From positions 682,001 through 746,000 of the forward strand of contig CAVPSV010000002.1 of assembly GCA_963708625.1 (NCBI GenBank): a DNA stretch of 64,000 nt, given 5' to 3'. A program made the position numbers and the translations under genes. The DNA comes from DASXIF01 sp036498145 (GTDB lineage Bacteria > Actinomycetota > Actinomycetes > Mycobacteriales > Jatrophihabitantaceae). This document shows positions 45,490 through 54,634 of this stretch, in pieces; within the stretch, counting starts at the first letter, position 1, and every line of letters begins with the position of its first letter. Under the pieces are notes generated by a model that did not search any database, was not told where the DNA came from, and saw only the letters and a list, made by a program, of their open reading frames with translations.

Positions 45490-45753
45490 CTAGAGATGTC
45501 GGTACACGTCGTCGAGCCCGATGCCCTTGCCCAGCATGAGCACCTGTACGCGGTAGAGCAGCTGGCTGATCTCCTCCGCGGTGCGCTCGGCCGACTCGTG
45601 TTCGGCCGCCATCCAGACCTCGGCGGCTTCCTCGACGACCTTCTTGCCCTGGGCGTGCACGCCGGCGTCGAGCGCCGCGACGGTCGCCGAACCGGCCGGC
45701 CGGCTGTCCCGGCGATCGGTGAGCTCGGCGAACAGCTCGTCGAAGGTCTTCAT
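45490..45753 (-). CDS. hisE: Phosphoribosyl-ATP pyrophosphatase
   Basis: Second step of histidine synthesis, removing pyrophosphate from PR-ATP. The 87-residue all-alpha MazG-like enzyme is complete: MKTFDELFAELTDRRDSRPA, GKKVVEEAAEVWMAAEHESA with the metal-binding Glu cluster, and ISQLLYRVQVLMLGKGIGLD. ATG 45753 lies 14 bp after the cyclase stop. About 100 bp separates it from hisG. Confidence 0.95.
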   Translation of the reverse strand: MKTFDELFAELTDRRDSRPAGSATVAALDAGVHAQGKKVVEEAAEVWMAAEHESAERTAEEISQLLYRVQVLMLGKGIGLDDVYRHL

Positions 45754-45767
45754 CTCGACGGCCAAGC

Positions 45768-46917
45768 CTACCGGCGGCTGCGTGCCGCTTTCGGCTCGGT
45801 GCGCCGTCCACCGGGCTGGCGTCCACCGCTCTCGTCGGCCCTGCGCAGTCGCCACTGCCGCAGATGGTGGTAGCCGCGCACCGACTCCGGTCGCCGAGGC
45901 TTCAGCACGAACCGCTCGTCCTCGCGCAGCTGCTCGGCCATTTCCCGATCGACGAGCACCCAGCCCGGGCGGCAGATCGAGGTGAGCCGGCTGGCGATGT
46001 TCACCGTCGAGCCGTATACGTCGCCGAGCCGGCTGACCACCGGTCCGGCGGCGACACCGATGCGCAACGCCGGCAGCAGCTCGTCGGCCTCGGCCGCCTC
46101 CTGCAGTTGCAAGCGCGATCTCGGCAGCGGCGTCGGCGCTGTCGGCCACGAACAGGACCTCGTCACCGATCGTCTTCACGATCCGGCCACCACATGCCCC
46201 GACGATCTCGGTGGCGATCGCCTCGAATGCCTCCAGCACCTGGCGCAGCTCGGCCTCGGTAGCCCGGCGCGTCAGGGTGGTGAATCCGGCCATGTCCGCG
46301 AAACCGACCGCGACCGTCTCCGCACCTGGTAGCTGCACCTCCGGGCCCGCGTGCGACGCGAAGCGGGAGAAGTAGGCGACCATCTGCCGTCGCCACACGA
46401 ACGACTGCATCGACTCGATCAGCGGCACCACCATGTCCACGAACTCGATGACGCTGTCCTCGGACTCGAGCAGTTGCGGCCGGCTGGCCACCAGCTCGAT
46501 GAGCAGTTGCCCTTGGAACGAGGCGAGTTGGGCGAACGTCCGGCCCAACAGCCGGGTGATGGCGGTGCGCAACTCGTTGTCCGCGCCGAGCCGCTCAGTG
46601 AGGTCGGCGGCGGTGCGCAGCGCCTCGACGTCGCCATCGGTGAAGACCACCTCGTCGTCACCGACGGTCGCGAAGCCGAGCGCCCGCCACAGCTCGTTCG
46701 CCTCGGCGCGCGAGATCCCCGCCTCGGCAGCTACCTGTGCGCGGGTGTAGCGACGCGGACCGCCGAGCAGCATCTGCTCGATCCGCTCGAACACCCCGGG
46801 GATGTCGAGGCCTTCGACGGCCACGGTAGGCACGGCCCGCGCATCGATCTCCTGGCCGAGCACCGGAGCGCGCGCCGAGGGGACCTGCTCGTCGAGCTGA
46901 CCGACCTCGTTCACCAC
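45768..46917 (-). CDS. Class III adenylate cyclase with N-terminal regulatory domain (frame broken once)
   Basis: Makes cAMP. The N-terminal 180 residues (FERIEQMLLGGPRRYTRAQV, AAEAGISRAEANELWRALGF) form a MerR/HTH-like and helical regulatory part similar to pH-responsive mycobacterial cyclases. The catalytic domain has metal Asp in GFADMAGFTTLTRRATEAEL, the base-selecting Lys in RIVKTIGDEVLFVADSA, the second Asp in SRLGDVYGSTVNIASRLTSI and transition-state Asn/Arg. An extra base at about 46111 separates AAAEIAL from QLQEAAEADELLPALRIG. GTG 46917 or 46914. Set between a stress protein and the histidine genes. Confidence 0.88.
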
Positions 46918-46931
46918 CGACCGCGCACGTC

Positions 46932-47381
46932 TCAGGTGGTGTGCACGATGAGCACGTCGATCAGTGCGTGCCGCGCGACGTCCAGCGGAACCGAGCCGAT
47001 GATGCGCCCGGCCAGGGTGTTCAGGCCGCGGTTTCCGACGACGAGCAGATCGGCGCTGCGTTCCTTGGCCACCTTCTGCAGGCTGTCTGCCGGTTTGCCC
47101 TGGACCACGACGGTCTCGACCTTGGTCGCGCCCTGTGCCGCGGCGCGGTCGCGGGCCCGGCTCACCGTGTCCTCGGCCGGCGCGGAGCCGACCACCTGGT
47201 AGGCCTCCGCACCGAGCACATCCTGCTCGTGGGCCACATCGCGCTCGTTGACGGGCTCGAACGCGCAGGCGATCACGAGCAGGGCGCCGGCGTCGTGTGC
47301 CAGCGCGGCCGCACGGTCGACCGCGCGGAAGGAGGTCTCGGAGCCGTCGGTACCGACGACCACGGTGGTGTATCCACCCAT
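46932..47381 (-). CDS. Universal stress protein (UspA family)
   Basis: A 149-residue single Usp domain with the ATP-binding type signature GNRGLNTLAGRIIGSVP (G-x2-G-x9-G-S) and the conserved first strand TTVVVGTDGSETSFRAVDRA. Such proteins bind ATP and accumulate under stress or growth arrest. ATG 47381 has GAGGGG about 8 bp upstream; a GTG at 47390 is too close to that site. It lies 14 bp ahead of the adenylate cyclase gene. Confidence 0.92.
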   Translation of the reverse strand: MGGYTTVVVGTDGSETSFRAVDRAAALAHDAGALLVIACAFEPVNERDVAHEQDVLGAEAYQVVGSAPAEDTVSRARDRAAAQGATKVETVVVQGKPADSLQKVAKERSADLLVVGNRGLNTLAGRIIGSVPLDVARHALIDVLIVHTT

Positions 47382-47456
47382 GTCTGCCACCCCTCGTCGA
47401 TCTGCTGCGACCCTATCGGGCAGCCCGGGAGGGCGCCTGTTCGGAACGTTGGCGGG

Positions 47457-47940
47457 TCAGTCGCGGCGCAATCCCTGCAACGTGATCGCGGTCTGGAGCG
47501 CGGCGACGGTCGCCTCGAAGCCCTTGTCCTCGGCCGAGCCGGGCAGCCCCGCCCGGTTGCGCGCCTGGTCCTCGTTGTCGCAGGTGAGCAAGCCGAAACC
47601 GACCGGCACACCGGTGCGCACGGATACCAGCGTCAGCCCGAGGGTGGTGCCCTGGCACACGTAGTCGAAGTGCGGCGTACCGCCGCGAATGACCACACCT
47701 AGCGCGACCACGACGTCGAGCGCCGGCCTGGGCAATCTGCGCCGCCGCCACCGGCAACTCGAACGCACCGGGTACTCGTATCTCGGTGACGTCCTGCACG
47801 TCGTTGGCTCGTAACGCGCGGCGGGCGCCGTCGAGTAGGCCGTCCATGATCTCGCCGTGCCAGCGGCTCGCCAGCACGGTCACGGACAGCCGGTCCGCGC
47901 CGGGTACCGGGCCTGTTTCCGGCGCCCCATATCCGCTCAT
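47457..47940 (-). CDS. ribH: 6,7-dimethyl-8-ribityllumazine synthase (frame broken once)
   Basis: Penultimate riboflavin step; forms the lumazine-synthase shell. N-terminal RLSVTVLASRWHGEIMDGLL and VPGAFELPVAAAQIAQ lie in one frame; VVVALGVVIRGGTPHFDYVC (catalytic His region) and VPVGFGLLTCDNEDQARNRA in another. One surplus G at about 47722-47726 accounts for this (AQAALDVVVALG after correction). ATG 47940 overlaps the ribBA stop (ATGA). Last gene of the rib cluster. About 160 residues. Confidence 0.94.
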
Positions 47941-49181
47941 GTACTACCCCCGCCCTCGCCCTCGCCATCGAAGACGAGGTCGTGGCCCATCCGATCGCGC
48001 TTGGTCTGCAGATAGCGGATGTTCTCCGGCGTCACGTGCACCGGCAGCGGCACCCGCCCGACGATCGACAAGCCGTAGCCCTCGAGCCCGGCGCGCTTGG
48101 CCGGGTTGTTCGTGAGCAGCCGCATCGAGTGGATGCCGAGATCCACCAGGATCTGCGCGCCAGTGCCGTAGTCGCGAGCGTCTGCCGGCAGGCCGAGCGC
48201 CAGGTTGGCGTCGAGGGTGTCCGAGCCGGCGTCCTGCAGCTGGTAGGCCTGCAGCTTGTGCAGCAGGCCGATGCCTCGGCCTTCATGGCCGCGGACGTAG
48301 AGCACCACGCCGCGGCCCTCTCGCGCGACCGCGGCGAGCGCGGCGTCGAGCTGCGGCCCGCAGTCACACCGCAATGAGCCGAAGACGTCGCCGGTGAGGC
48401 ATTCCGAGTGCACCCGGACCAGGACGTTCTCGCCGTCGCCGATGTCACCGAAAACGAAGGCGACGTGCTCGCGGTCGTCGTAGCTGGACGCGTAGCCGAC
48501 CGCGGTGAACTCGCCGTAGCGCAGCGGCACCCGTGCCGAGGCGACGCGTTCCACCAGCTTCTCCGAACGCCGGCGGAACGCAATCAGGTCCGCAATCGAG
48601 ATCAGTGCCAGGTCGTGCTCGTCGGCGAACACACGCAACTCCTCGGCACGGGCCATGTCCGCCGGATTCTTCTCGCTCACCACCTCGCACAGCACGCCCG
48701 CCGGAGACAGCCCGGCAAGCACGGCAAGATCGACGGCGGCCTCGGTATGGCCGGGTCGGCGCAGCACGCCACCGTCCCGCGCCCGCAGCGGCACCACGTG
48801 CCCGGGACGGGAGAAGTCGGCGGCCGAGGAGGCCGGGTCGGCGAGCAGCGCAATCGTGTGTGCACGATCGCTGGCCGAGATGCCGGTGGTGACACCTTCC
48901 CGGGCATCGACGGTGACCGTGTATGCGGTGCCGCGGCGGTCCTGGTTGACGCGGAACATCGGCGGCAGATCCAACCGGTCGGCTTCCACCTCGGTGATCG
49001 GCACGCAGATGTAGCCCGAGGTGTAACGCACCATGAAGGCCACCAGCTCGGGGGTGGCCAGCTCGGCGGCAAAGATCAGGTCGCCCTCGTTCTCACGGTC
49101 CTCGTCGTCGATCACCACCACCGGCTTGCCGGCCTTGATGTCGGTGATCGCGCGTTCGATCGTGTCCAAGTTGATCGTCAT
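47937..49181 (-). CDS. ribBA: Bifunctional 3,4-dihydroxy-2-butanone 4-phosphate synthase / GTP cyclohydrolase II
   Basis: Supplies both riboflavin precursors. Residues 1-205 are RibB (VVVIDDEDRENEGDLIFAAE, TGISASDRAHTIALLADPAS, FSRPGHVVPLRARDGGVLRR, GHTEAAVDLAVLAGLSPAGV); the rest is RibA with the zinc Cys triad in HSECLTGDVFGSLRCDCGPQ and RGHEGRGIGLLHKLQAYQLQ. 414 residues, intact. ATG 49181 overlaps the riboflavin synthase stop. Confidence 0.97.
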   Translation of the reverse strand: MTINLDTIERAITDIKAGKPVVVIDDEDRENEGDLIFAAELATPELVAFMVRYTSGYICVPITEVEADRLDLPPMFRVNQDRRGTAYTVTVDAREGVTTGISASDRAHTIALLADPASSAADFSRPGHVVPLRARDGGVLRRPGHTEAAVDLAVLAGLSPAGVLCEVVSEKNPADMARAEELRVFADEHDLALISIADLIAFRRRSEKLVERVASARVPLRYGEFTAVGYASSYDDREHVAFVFGDIGDGENVLVRVHSECLTGDVFGSLRCDCGPQLDAALAAVAREGRGVVLYVRGHEGRGIGLLHKLQAYQLQDAGSDTLDANLALGLPADARDYGTGAQILVDLGIHSMRLLTNNPAKRAGLEGYGLSIVGRVPLPVHVTPENIRYLQTKRDRMGHDLVFDGEGEGGGST

Positions 49182-49797
49182 GACCGAGTCTCCGTCAGTC
49201 GGGCGACGTACTTCGCAAGCACGTCGACCTCGATGTTCACCCGGTCACCCGGTCGCTTGGCGCCAAGCGTGGTCGCGCGCAACGTCTCCGGGATCAGGCC
49301 CACCTCGAACCAGTCGTCGCCGACGGCGGTGACGGTCAGCGAGACGCCGTCGACCGCGATCGAACCCTTCTCCGCCACGTAGCGCGCGAGCTCGGCAGGC
49401 AGGGCGAAACGCACCGCATCCCAGGCGTCGCCAGCGGTACGGGACACGATGACACCCGTGCCGTCCACGTGGCCCTGCACCACGTGCCCGCCAAGCCGGG
49501 CGTCCGCGCGCACTGCCCGCTCGAGATTCACCGGGTCACCGGGACCGATCGACGCCAGCCCGGACCGCTGCAGCGTCTCAGCCATCACATCGAACTGGAT
49601 GTCTGTGTGACCGTCGGCGTCCTCCTCGTGCTGTTGCCAACCGGTGACGGTCAAGCAGACCCCGTTCACGGCGATCGAGGCGCCGCGTTGCACATCCTCG
49701 GCCACTGTTTGTGCCGCGCACGGTCAGCACGGCCGAATCGCCGATCTCGCGCACCGCGGCGACCTCGCCAAGTCTCCTCAACGATCCCGGTGAACAT
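49178..49797 (-). CDS. ribE: Riboflavin synthase alpha subunit (two frame breaks near 5' end)
   Basis: Dismutates two lumazines to riboflavin. The N-terminal MFTGIVEE, the stretch LGEVAAVREIGDSAVLTVRG and the remainder VAEDVQRGASIAVNGVCLTV lie in three frames. Removing one base at about 49770-49773 and one A from the AAA run at about 49705-49712 gives a continuous family-typical N-terminus. Both lumazine-binding repeats are seen, each with a (G)V(S/C)LTV core and the GHVVQGHVDGTGVI segment. Starts at ATG 49797, 3 bp after the ribD stop. Often named ribC in actinobacteria. Confidence 0.92.
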
Positions 49798-49800
49798 CGC

Positions 49801-50850
49801 TCAGGACTCCCCTGCGAACGGCACGCCCCACACCGGCCGGGCGATGACCTTCACATCCCGGCCGAGCGGGACGACGCTCTCGATGTCCAGCGTGACCGCC
49901 TCGCTGAGGGTGGTGATGCCGGCGTCGCCGAGCGCGGCAGGGCCGGCGCCGAGCAGCGTCGGCGCCAGATACGCGACCACCTCATCCACCAGGTGAGCTT
50001 CCACGAAGGCACCGGCGAGCGTCGGACCGCCCTCCAGCAGCAGGTGTCGGACGCCGCGGTCGTAGAGCGCCTTGAGCGCGAAGCGCGGAACCGCGGTATC
50101 CAGCAGCAACGTTTCCGCGGCGCTGTCGAGCACCTGCGCGTCCTGCGGCGTGCGGTGCCTGCGATCGAGGACGACTCGTAGCGGTTGCCGCTCGGCGAGC
50201 TCGTCGTCGGCGTCGCGGACGGTCAGGTGCGGATCGTCGGTGAGGATCGTGCCGCTGCCGACCACGATGGCGTCCACCACGGCACGGATCGCGTGCGCGT
50301 CGGCGCGCGACGCCGCCGAGGAGATCCAGCGGGCGGTGGCGTCGGCCGCGGCTGCCCGGCCGTCGAGCGTTGCCGCGTACTTCCAGGTGACGAACGGGCG
50401 ACCGCTGCGTACCGCATGCAGCCAGGGACGCAGTGCGCCGGCCGCCGCCGGACCTGCCTCGACGCCCGAATGCACCTCGATGCCGGCCGCGCGCAGCCGC
50501 TGTGCGCCGCCGGTCGCCTGCGGGTTCGGATCGTCGACCGCGTAGATGACCTTCGCGATGCCGGCCTCGATGAGCGCCTCGGTGCACGGACCGGTGCGTC
50601 CGGTGTGCGCGCACGGCTCCAGGGTGATCACCGCGGTACCACCGCGGGCTGCTTCGCCGGCGGCGGCCAGCGCGACCACCTCGGCGTGCGGACCGCCGGC
50701 CGGCGCGGTAGCGCCCTCACCGGCCAGGCTGCCGTCAGCGGCCAGGATCACCGCGCCCACCGGCGGATTCGGGCTGGTGTTGCCGCGCACCAACTCGCCC
50801 TGGGCCAAGGCGCGGTGCATAGCGGCCTGTTCAGCGTCGCTGATCTGCAC
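49801..50850 (-). CDS. ribD: Bifunctional pyrimidine deaminase / reductase RibD
   Basis: Deaminates then reduces the pyrimidine intermediate of riboflavin synthesis. The N-terminal deaminase has the zinc site HAEVVALAAAGEAARGGTAV and LEPCAHTGRTGPCTEALIEA; the C-terminal reductase has FVTWKYAATLDGRAAAADAT, VGSGTILTDDPHLTVRDAD and LLLEGGPTLAGAFVEAHLVD. 349 residues, intact. The GTG start at 50850 shares one base with the rpe stop. Confidence 0.96.
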   Translation of the reverse strand: MQISDAEQAAMHRALAQGELVRGNTSPNPPVGAVILAADGSLAGEGATAPAGGPHAEVVALAAAGEAARGGTAVITLEPCAHTGRTGPCTEALIEAGIAKVIYAVDDPNPQATGGAQRLRAAGIEVHSGVEAGPAAAGALRPWLHAVRSGRPFVTWKYAATLDGRAAAADATARWISSAASRADAHAIRAVVDAIVVGSGTILTDDPHLTVRDADDELAERQPLRVVLDRRHRTPQDAQVLDSAAETLLLDTAVPRFALKALYDRGVRHLLLEGGPTLAGAFVEAHLVDEVVAYLAPTLLGAGPAALGDAGITTLSEAVTLDIESVVPLGRDVKVIARPVWGVPFAGES

Positions 50851-51608
50851 TATGCCCCCTCCCGGCCTGCCGCCGAGTCGCCGCCGGCCGAGCCACCGCC
50901 CGCCGAGCCGCCGGCCATGGCGGCTCGGGCTCTAACGCGCAGGGCCTCGACTGCCTTCCCGGGATCGTCCGCACCGTAGACCGCGGTGCCTGCGACGAAC
51001 ACATCGGCGCCGGCTGCGGCCGCCTGTTCGATGGTGTCCGCGTCGATGCCGCCGTCCACCTCCACGAACAGACGCAGATGCCCGGACGCCACCTGCTGAC
51101 GGGCCAGCCGGACCTTGCCGAGCATGTCTGCCATGAACTCCTGGCCGCCGAAGCCGGGCTCGACTGTCATCACCAGCAGCGTGTCGAATTCGCGCAGCAG
51201 CTCCAGGTACGGCTCCAGCGGGGTGCCCGGCTTGACGCTCAGGCCGGCCAGCGCGCCCGCAGCCCGGATCGCGCGCGCCGTCTGCACCGCGTCGGTGGCT
51301 GCTTCGATGTGAAAGGTGACGTTCGCGGCTCCTGCCTCCGCGTAACCGGGCGCCCACCGGTCCGGGTCGTCGATCATCAGATGGCAGTCCAGCGGCAGCG
51401 AAGTGGCCCTATGCAGACTCGCCACGACCGGCCGGCCGATGGTCAGGTTCGGCACGAAATGGGCATCCATCACGTCGACGTGCAGCCAGTCGGCGTTCTC
51501 CACTGCCTGGGCCTGCTCGCCCAGACGCGCGAAATCGGCCGAAAGGATGCTCGGCGCGATCATCGGCTCGGCTGCCGACGCGCGTGCCGAGGACCCCATC
51601 GGCGGCAT
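50850..51608 (-). CDS. rpe: Ribulose-phosphate 3-epimerase
   Basis: Interconverts ribulose-5- and xylulose-5-phosphate, and so draws on the same pool as RibB. TIM-barrel motifs: IAPSILSADFARLGEQAQAV, WLHVDVMDAHFVPNLTIGRP, LMTVEPGFGGQEFMADMLG-like stretch and FVEVDGGIDADTIEQAAAAG. The C-terminal 20 residues are a Gly/Ser repeat (GGSAGGGSAGGDSAAG). Start uncertain: ATG 51608, 51599 or 51563; the last begins directly at MIAPSIL. Confidence 0.94.
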   Translation of the reverse strand: MPPMGSSARASAAEPMIAPSILSADFARLGEQAQAVENADWLHVDVMDAHFVPNLTIGRPVVASLHRATSLPLDCHLMIDDPDRWAPGYAEAGAANVTFHIEAATDAVQTARAIRAAGALAGLSVKPGTPLEPYLELLREFDTLLVMTVEPGFGGQEFMADMLGKVRLARQQVASGHLRLFVEVDGGIDADTIEQAAAAGADVFVAGTAVYGADDPGKAVEALRVRARAAMAGGSAGGGSAGGDSAAGREGA

Positions 51609-51684
51609 AGCGGCTCGTGACACGACAGAATTCTATTCGCGGCGGCGCTCGCGCCCGTGACACGCGAGCGTTGCGTCACACCCG

Positions 51685-53046
51685 TCACCGGCGGATCAGG
51701 GCGCAGAACATGGCGTCGGTGCCGTGCCGGTGCGGCCAGAGCTGAGCAGCTCGGCCGCCCGGCCCCACATGACAATCCGGCACCTGCAGCACCGCACCGG
51801 CATCCAGCAGCGCCTCCGGGTCGACGACGCGGGCGAGCACATCGACGGTCTCGGCCGGATGCGGCGAGCAGGTGACGTAGGCGACCACCCCACCGGGCCG
51901 CGTCAGCGCGAGGGCCGCGCGCAGCAACTCCTCTTGTAAGTCTGCGAGAACAGGCACGTCTGCCTCCGTCCGCCGCCAGCGCGCCTCGGGGCGGCGGCGC
52001 AGCGCACCGAGACCGGTACACGGCGCATCCAGGAGCACCCGGTCGTACCCGTCCCGCCCCGCCGCGTCCGGACCGCCGAACTGACGCGCGTCGCCGACAT
52101 GCACCTCGACGTGCCACGGCGCCGTCGCCGCGCGTACCAGCTCGGCACGATGCGGCCGCAGCTCGTTCGCGGTCACGGTTGCCGCTCGGGTGGACCCGAG
52201 CGCGGCGAGCAGCGCCGTCTTGCCGCCCGGACCGGCGCAGAGATCAAGCCATCGGGAGTCCGTGCCCTGCAGCGGAGCATCGGCCAACGCGAGCGCGCAC
52301 AACTGACTGCCCTCGTCCTGCACGGCAGCCCGGCGCTGGGCCACCGAGGCCACCGCGGCCGGATCACCGCCGGACATCCGTACCGCGTACGGGGAGTACG
52401 GCCCGGCTTGGCCGCCGGCCTCGGCCAGCAGCGTGTCCCGATCGACGCGCCCGGGCCACGCGACCAGGTGTGTCTGCGGACGCTGGTCGTCGGCGTCCAG
52501 CGCGGCGACGGTATCTGAGTGCGGCTCGGCCAGGTCGTCGCCGAGAGCTGCGGCGAACGCGGTGACGATCCACTCCGGGTGCGCGGTGCGCAGCGCGACG
52601 CGCCGCAGGTCCGACGAGCCCGCCGCGAGGTGGTCCACCCAGGAGTCCCAGCTGCGATCGGACACCCGGCGCAGGACGGCGTTGACCAAACCGCTCGCCC
52701 GGGCGGCGCCTTCGGTCCGGGCCAACTCCACCGTGGTCGCTACCGCGGCGTGGTCCGGAATTCGAGTGCGCAGCAACTGGTATGCACCCAGTCGCAGCAG
52801 CAGCAGTACATCGACGTCGAGTGCGGCCAGCGGACGGTCCAGACACGCTGCCAGCACCGCATCGAGGGTGCCGGTGGCGCGCAGCGTGCCGTAGCCGAGC
52901 TCGGTGGCCAGCGCGGCGTCGCGCCCGGACAGCCCCGCACCCGAGATCAGGCGAGGCAGGGTCAAGTTCGCGTATGCCTCGTCGTTGGCGACGGCGCGGA
53001 GCAGGTCCAGGGCGACGGCACGCGGCAGGTCGTGGCGGGTGGGCAC
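51685..53046 (-). CDS. rsmB: 16S rRNA m5C967 methyltransferase, RsmB/Sun family
   Basis: SAM-dependent RNA cytosine C5 methyltransferase. The N-terminal NusB-like RNA-binding domain (VALDLLRAVANDEAYANLTL, LVNAVLRRVSDRSWDSW) is followed by the catalytic domain with SAM loop WLDLCAGPGGKTALLAALGS, the motif IV Cys in LLDAPCTGLGALRRRPEARW and the nucleophile Cys in VAYVTCSPHPAETVDVL. 453 residues from GTG 53046, 2 bp after the fmt stop. The def-fmt-rsmB-rpe order is conserved. Confidence 0.95.
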   Translation of the reverse strand: MPTRHDLPRAVALDLLRAVANDEAYANLTLPRLISGAGLSGRDAALATELGYGTLRATGTLDAVLAACLDRPLAALDVDVLLLLRLGAYQLLRTRIPDHAAVATTVELARTEGAARASGLVNAVLRRVSDRSWDSWVDHLAAGSSDLRRVALRTAHPEWIVTAFAAALGDDLAEPHSDTVAALDADDQRPQTHLVAWPGRVDRDTLLAEAGGQAGPYSPYAVRMSGGDPAAVASVAQRRAAVQDEGSQLCALALADAPLQGTDSRWLDLCAGPGGKTALLAALGSTRAATVTANELRPHRAELVRAATAPWHVEVHVGDARQFGGPDAAGRDGYDRVLLDAPCTGLGALRRRPEARWRRTEADVPVLADLQEELLRAALALTRPGGVVAYVTCSPHPAETVDVLARVVDPEALLDAGAVLQVPDCHVGPGGRAAQLWPHRHGTDAMFCALIRR

Positions 53047-53048
53047 GG

Positions 53049-53975
53049 CTAGTCGAACGACTCGTCCGGCGCCGGGCGGGCGCCTCGGGCCCAGTCCGGC
53101 GCGGACATCGGGCGGCGTCCCGGCGGCTGCACGGTGCCGAGTTCGACGTCCGCGGTGGCCGTGCCGGCCAGGACCGTCTTGCCGTCGGCGGCGATCCGAC
53201 CCGGCGCCAGTGTGTGCTCGCTGCCCGGCCGAACCGGACCGAGCTTCAACCGTTCGCCGCGGAAGGTCGTCCATGCCCCTGGTTCGGGGGTGCAGGCGCG
53301 GATCACCCGGTCCACCCGCTGAGCCGCCGCGGTCCACGCCACCCGCGCATCGGCCGGGGTCAGTTTCCGCGCGAGCGACACGCCGTCCTCAGGTTGCGGG
53401 CGCGGCACCAACGTGCCGTCCTCGATCCCGTCCAGGGTGGCCGTCAGCAGGCCGGCGCCACTGGCCGCGAGGCGGTGCAGCAGCGAACCGGCGGTGTCGT
53501 CGGCATGCACCGTCTCGGTGACCACCCCGTACACCGGCCCGGTGTCCAGCCCCTCCTCGATGCGAAAGGTGGTCGCGCCGGTGATGTCGTCGCCGTGCAG
53601 GATCGCAGCCTGTACCGGAGCGGCGCCGCGCCAGGCCGGCAGCAGGGAGAAATGCAGGTTGATCCAGCCGTGCTGCGGCACTGCCAACGCCACCGGTGGC
53701 AGCAGCGCGCCGTAGGCGACGACGGCGCAGCACGACACGTCGAGTTCGCGCAGCTGGACCAGGAAATCCTCATCGCCCGGGCGACGCGGTGTCAGCACCG
53801 GTACCCCCGCCGCGGCTGCTACCTCGGCGACCGGCGACGTGCTCAGGTGCCGCCCGCGTCCGGCCGGAGCCGGCGGGCGGGTGATCACGGCGACGAGTTC
53901 GTGCTGCATCGAATCGAGCAGCGCACGCAGCGCGGGCACCGCGGCCTCAGGCGTGCCGGCGAAGGCGATCCTCAC
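53049..53975 (-). CDS. fmt: Methionyl-tRNA formyltransferase
   Basis: Formylates initiator Met-tRNA. N-terminal IAFAGTPEAAVPALRALLDS; catalytic motif INLHFSLLPAWRGAAPVQAA; C-terminal OB domain from KLTPADARVAWTAAAQRVDR. 308 residues, intact. GTG start at 53975, 7 bp after the def stop. Works as a pair with def next to it. Confidence 0.96.
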   Translation of the reverse strand: MRIAFAGTPEAAVPALRALLDSMQHELVAVITRPPAPAGRGRHLSTSPVAEVAAAAGVPVLTPRRPGDEDFLVQLRELDVSCCAVVAYGALLPPVALAVPQHGWINLHFSLLPAWRGAAPVQAAILHGDDITGATTFRIEEGLDTGPVYGVVTETVHADDTAGSLLHRLAASGAGLLTATLDGIEDGTLVPRPQPEDGVSLARKLTPADARVAWTAAAQRVDRVIRACTPEPGAWTTFRGERLKLGPVRPGSEHTLAPGRIAADGKTVLAGTATADVELGTVQPPGRRPMSAPDWARGARPAPDESFD

Positions 53976-53982
53976 CCGGCCG

Positions 53983-54534
53983 TCACAACGCCAGGCCGCG
54001 GGTCTGGTGCGGGCTGACCTTCACCACCGGCGCCGACTCACCCCACCAGGTCGCCTCGAGCAGTGCGCGCAGGGCGTTCTTGCGCGCAGCCAGCTCGAGC
54101 CGGTCGATGAACAACACGCCGTCGAGGTGATCCGTCTCGTGTTCCAGGCACCTCGCCAATGTCGCGGTGCCCTCGACGGTGATCGGGTCGCCGAACATGT
54201 TCTGGCCGTGCGCAACCACGTTCGCGTGGCGCCGGCAGTCGAAGCTGAGACCCGGGATGGACAGGCACCCCTCCGGCCCGTCCTGTTCCTCGTCGGTCGG
54301 GAAGTGCAGCACCGGGTTCACCAGATGTCCGGACTGCGCGTCGTCGACATGGAAGGTGAACACGCGCAGGCCCACGCCGATCTGCGGCGCCGCCAGGCCG
54401 ACACCCGGCGCGTCCAGCATCGTCTCGGCGAGGTCGGTGACCAGCGTCCGCAACTGTTTGTCGAAATCGGTGACGATATCGGCCGGCGTGCGCAGCACCG
54501 GATCGCCGAACAGGCGGATGCGCTGCACAGTCAC
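53983..54534 (-). CDS. def: Peptide deformylase
   Basis: Removes the N-formyl group from new proteins. All three motifs are present: GVGLAAPQIGVGL, EGCLSIPGLSFDCRR (metal Cys) and ARCLEHETDHLDGVLFIDRL (HExxH type). 183 residues with a C-terminal actinobacterial extension. GTG start at 54534. Divergent from the MFS gene across a 100-bp promoter gap. Confidence 0.97.
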   Translation of the reverse strand: MTVQRIRLFGDPVLRTPADIVTDFDKQLRTLVTDLAETMLDAPGVGLAAPQIGVGLRVFTFHVDDAQSGHLVNPVLHFPTDEEQDGPEGCLSIPGLSFDCRRHANVVAHGQNMFGDPITVEGTATLARCLEHETDHLDGVLFIDRLELAARKNALRALLEATWWGESAPVVKVSPHQTRGLAL

Positions 54535-54597
54535 CCGGTCAGTCTAGGGACGGTTGCGGCCGTGATCACGTTTGGTTGCGACGCCGGTGGGCCGATA

Positions 54598-54612
54598 GTT
54601 AGAGTGGCTAAC
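54598..54612. promoter_or_regulatory. Dyad-symmetric operator candidate before the MFS gene
   Basis: gttag-agtgg-ctaac, perfect 5-bp arms, 22 bp upstream of the MFS start and overlapping its likely promoter. The form suits a MarR- or TetR-type repressor; none is encoded nearby. Confidence 0.55.
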
Positions 54613-54634
54613 GAAACAGCCGGAAGGAAATTTC

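Noticed and set aside
49182..51684. FMN riboswitch controlling riboflavin genes
   Set aside because: The genes are tightly packed and no RFN-type conserved core was recognised.
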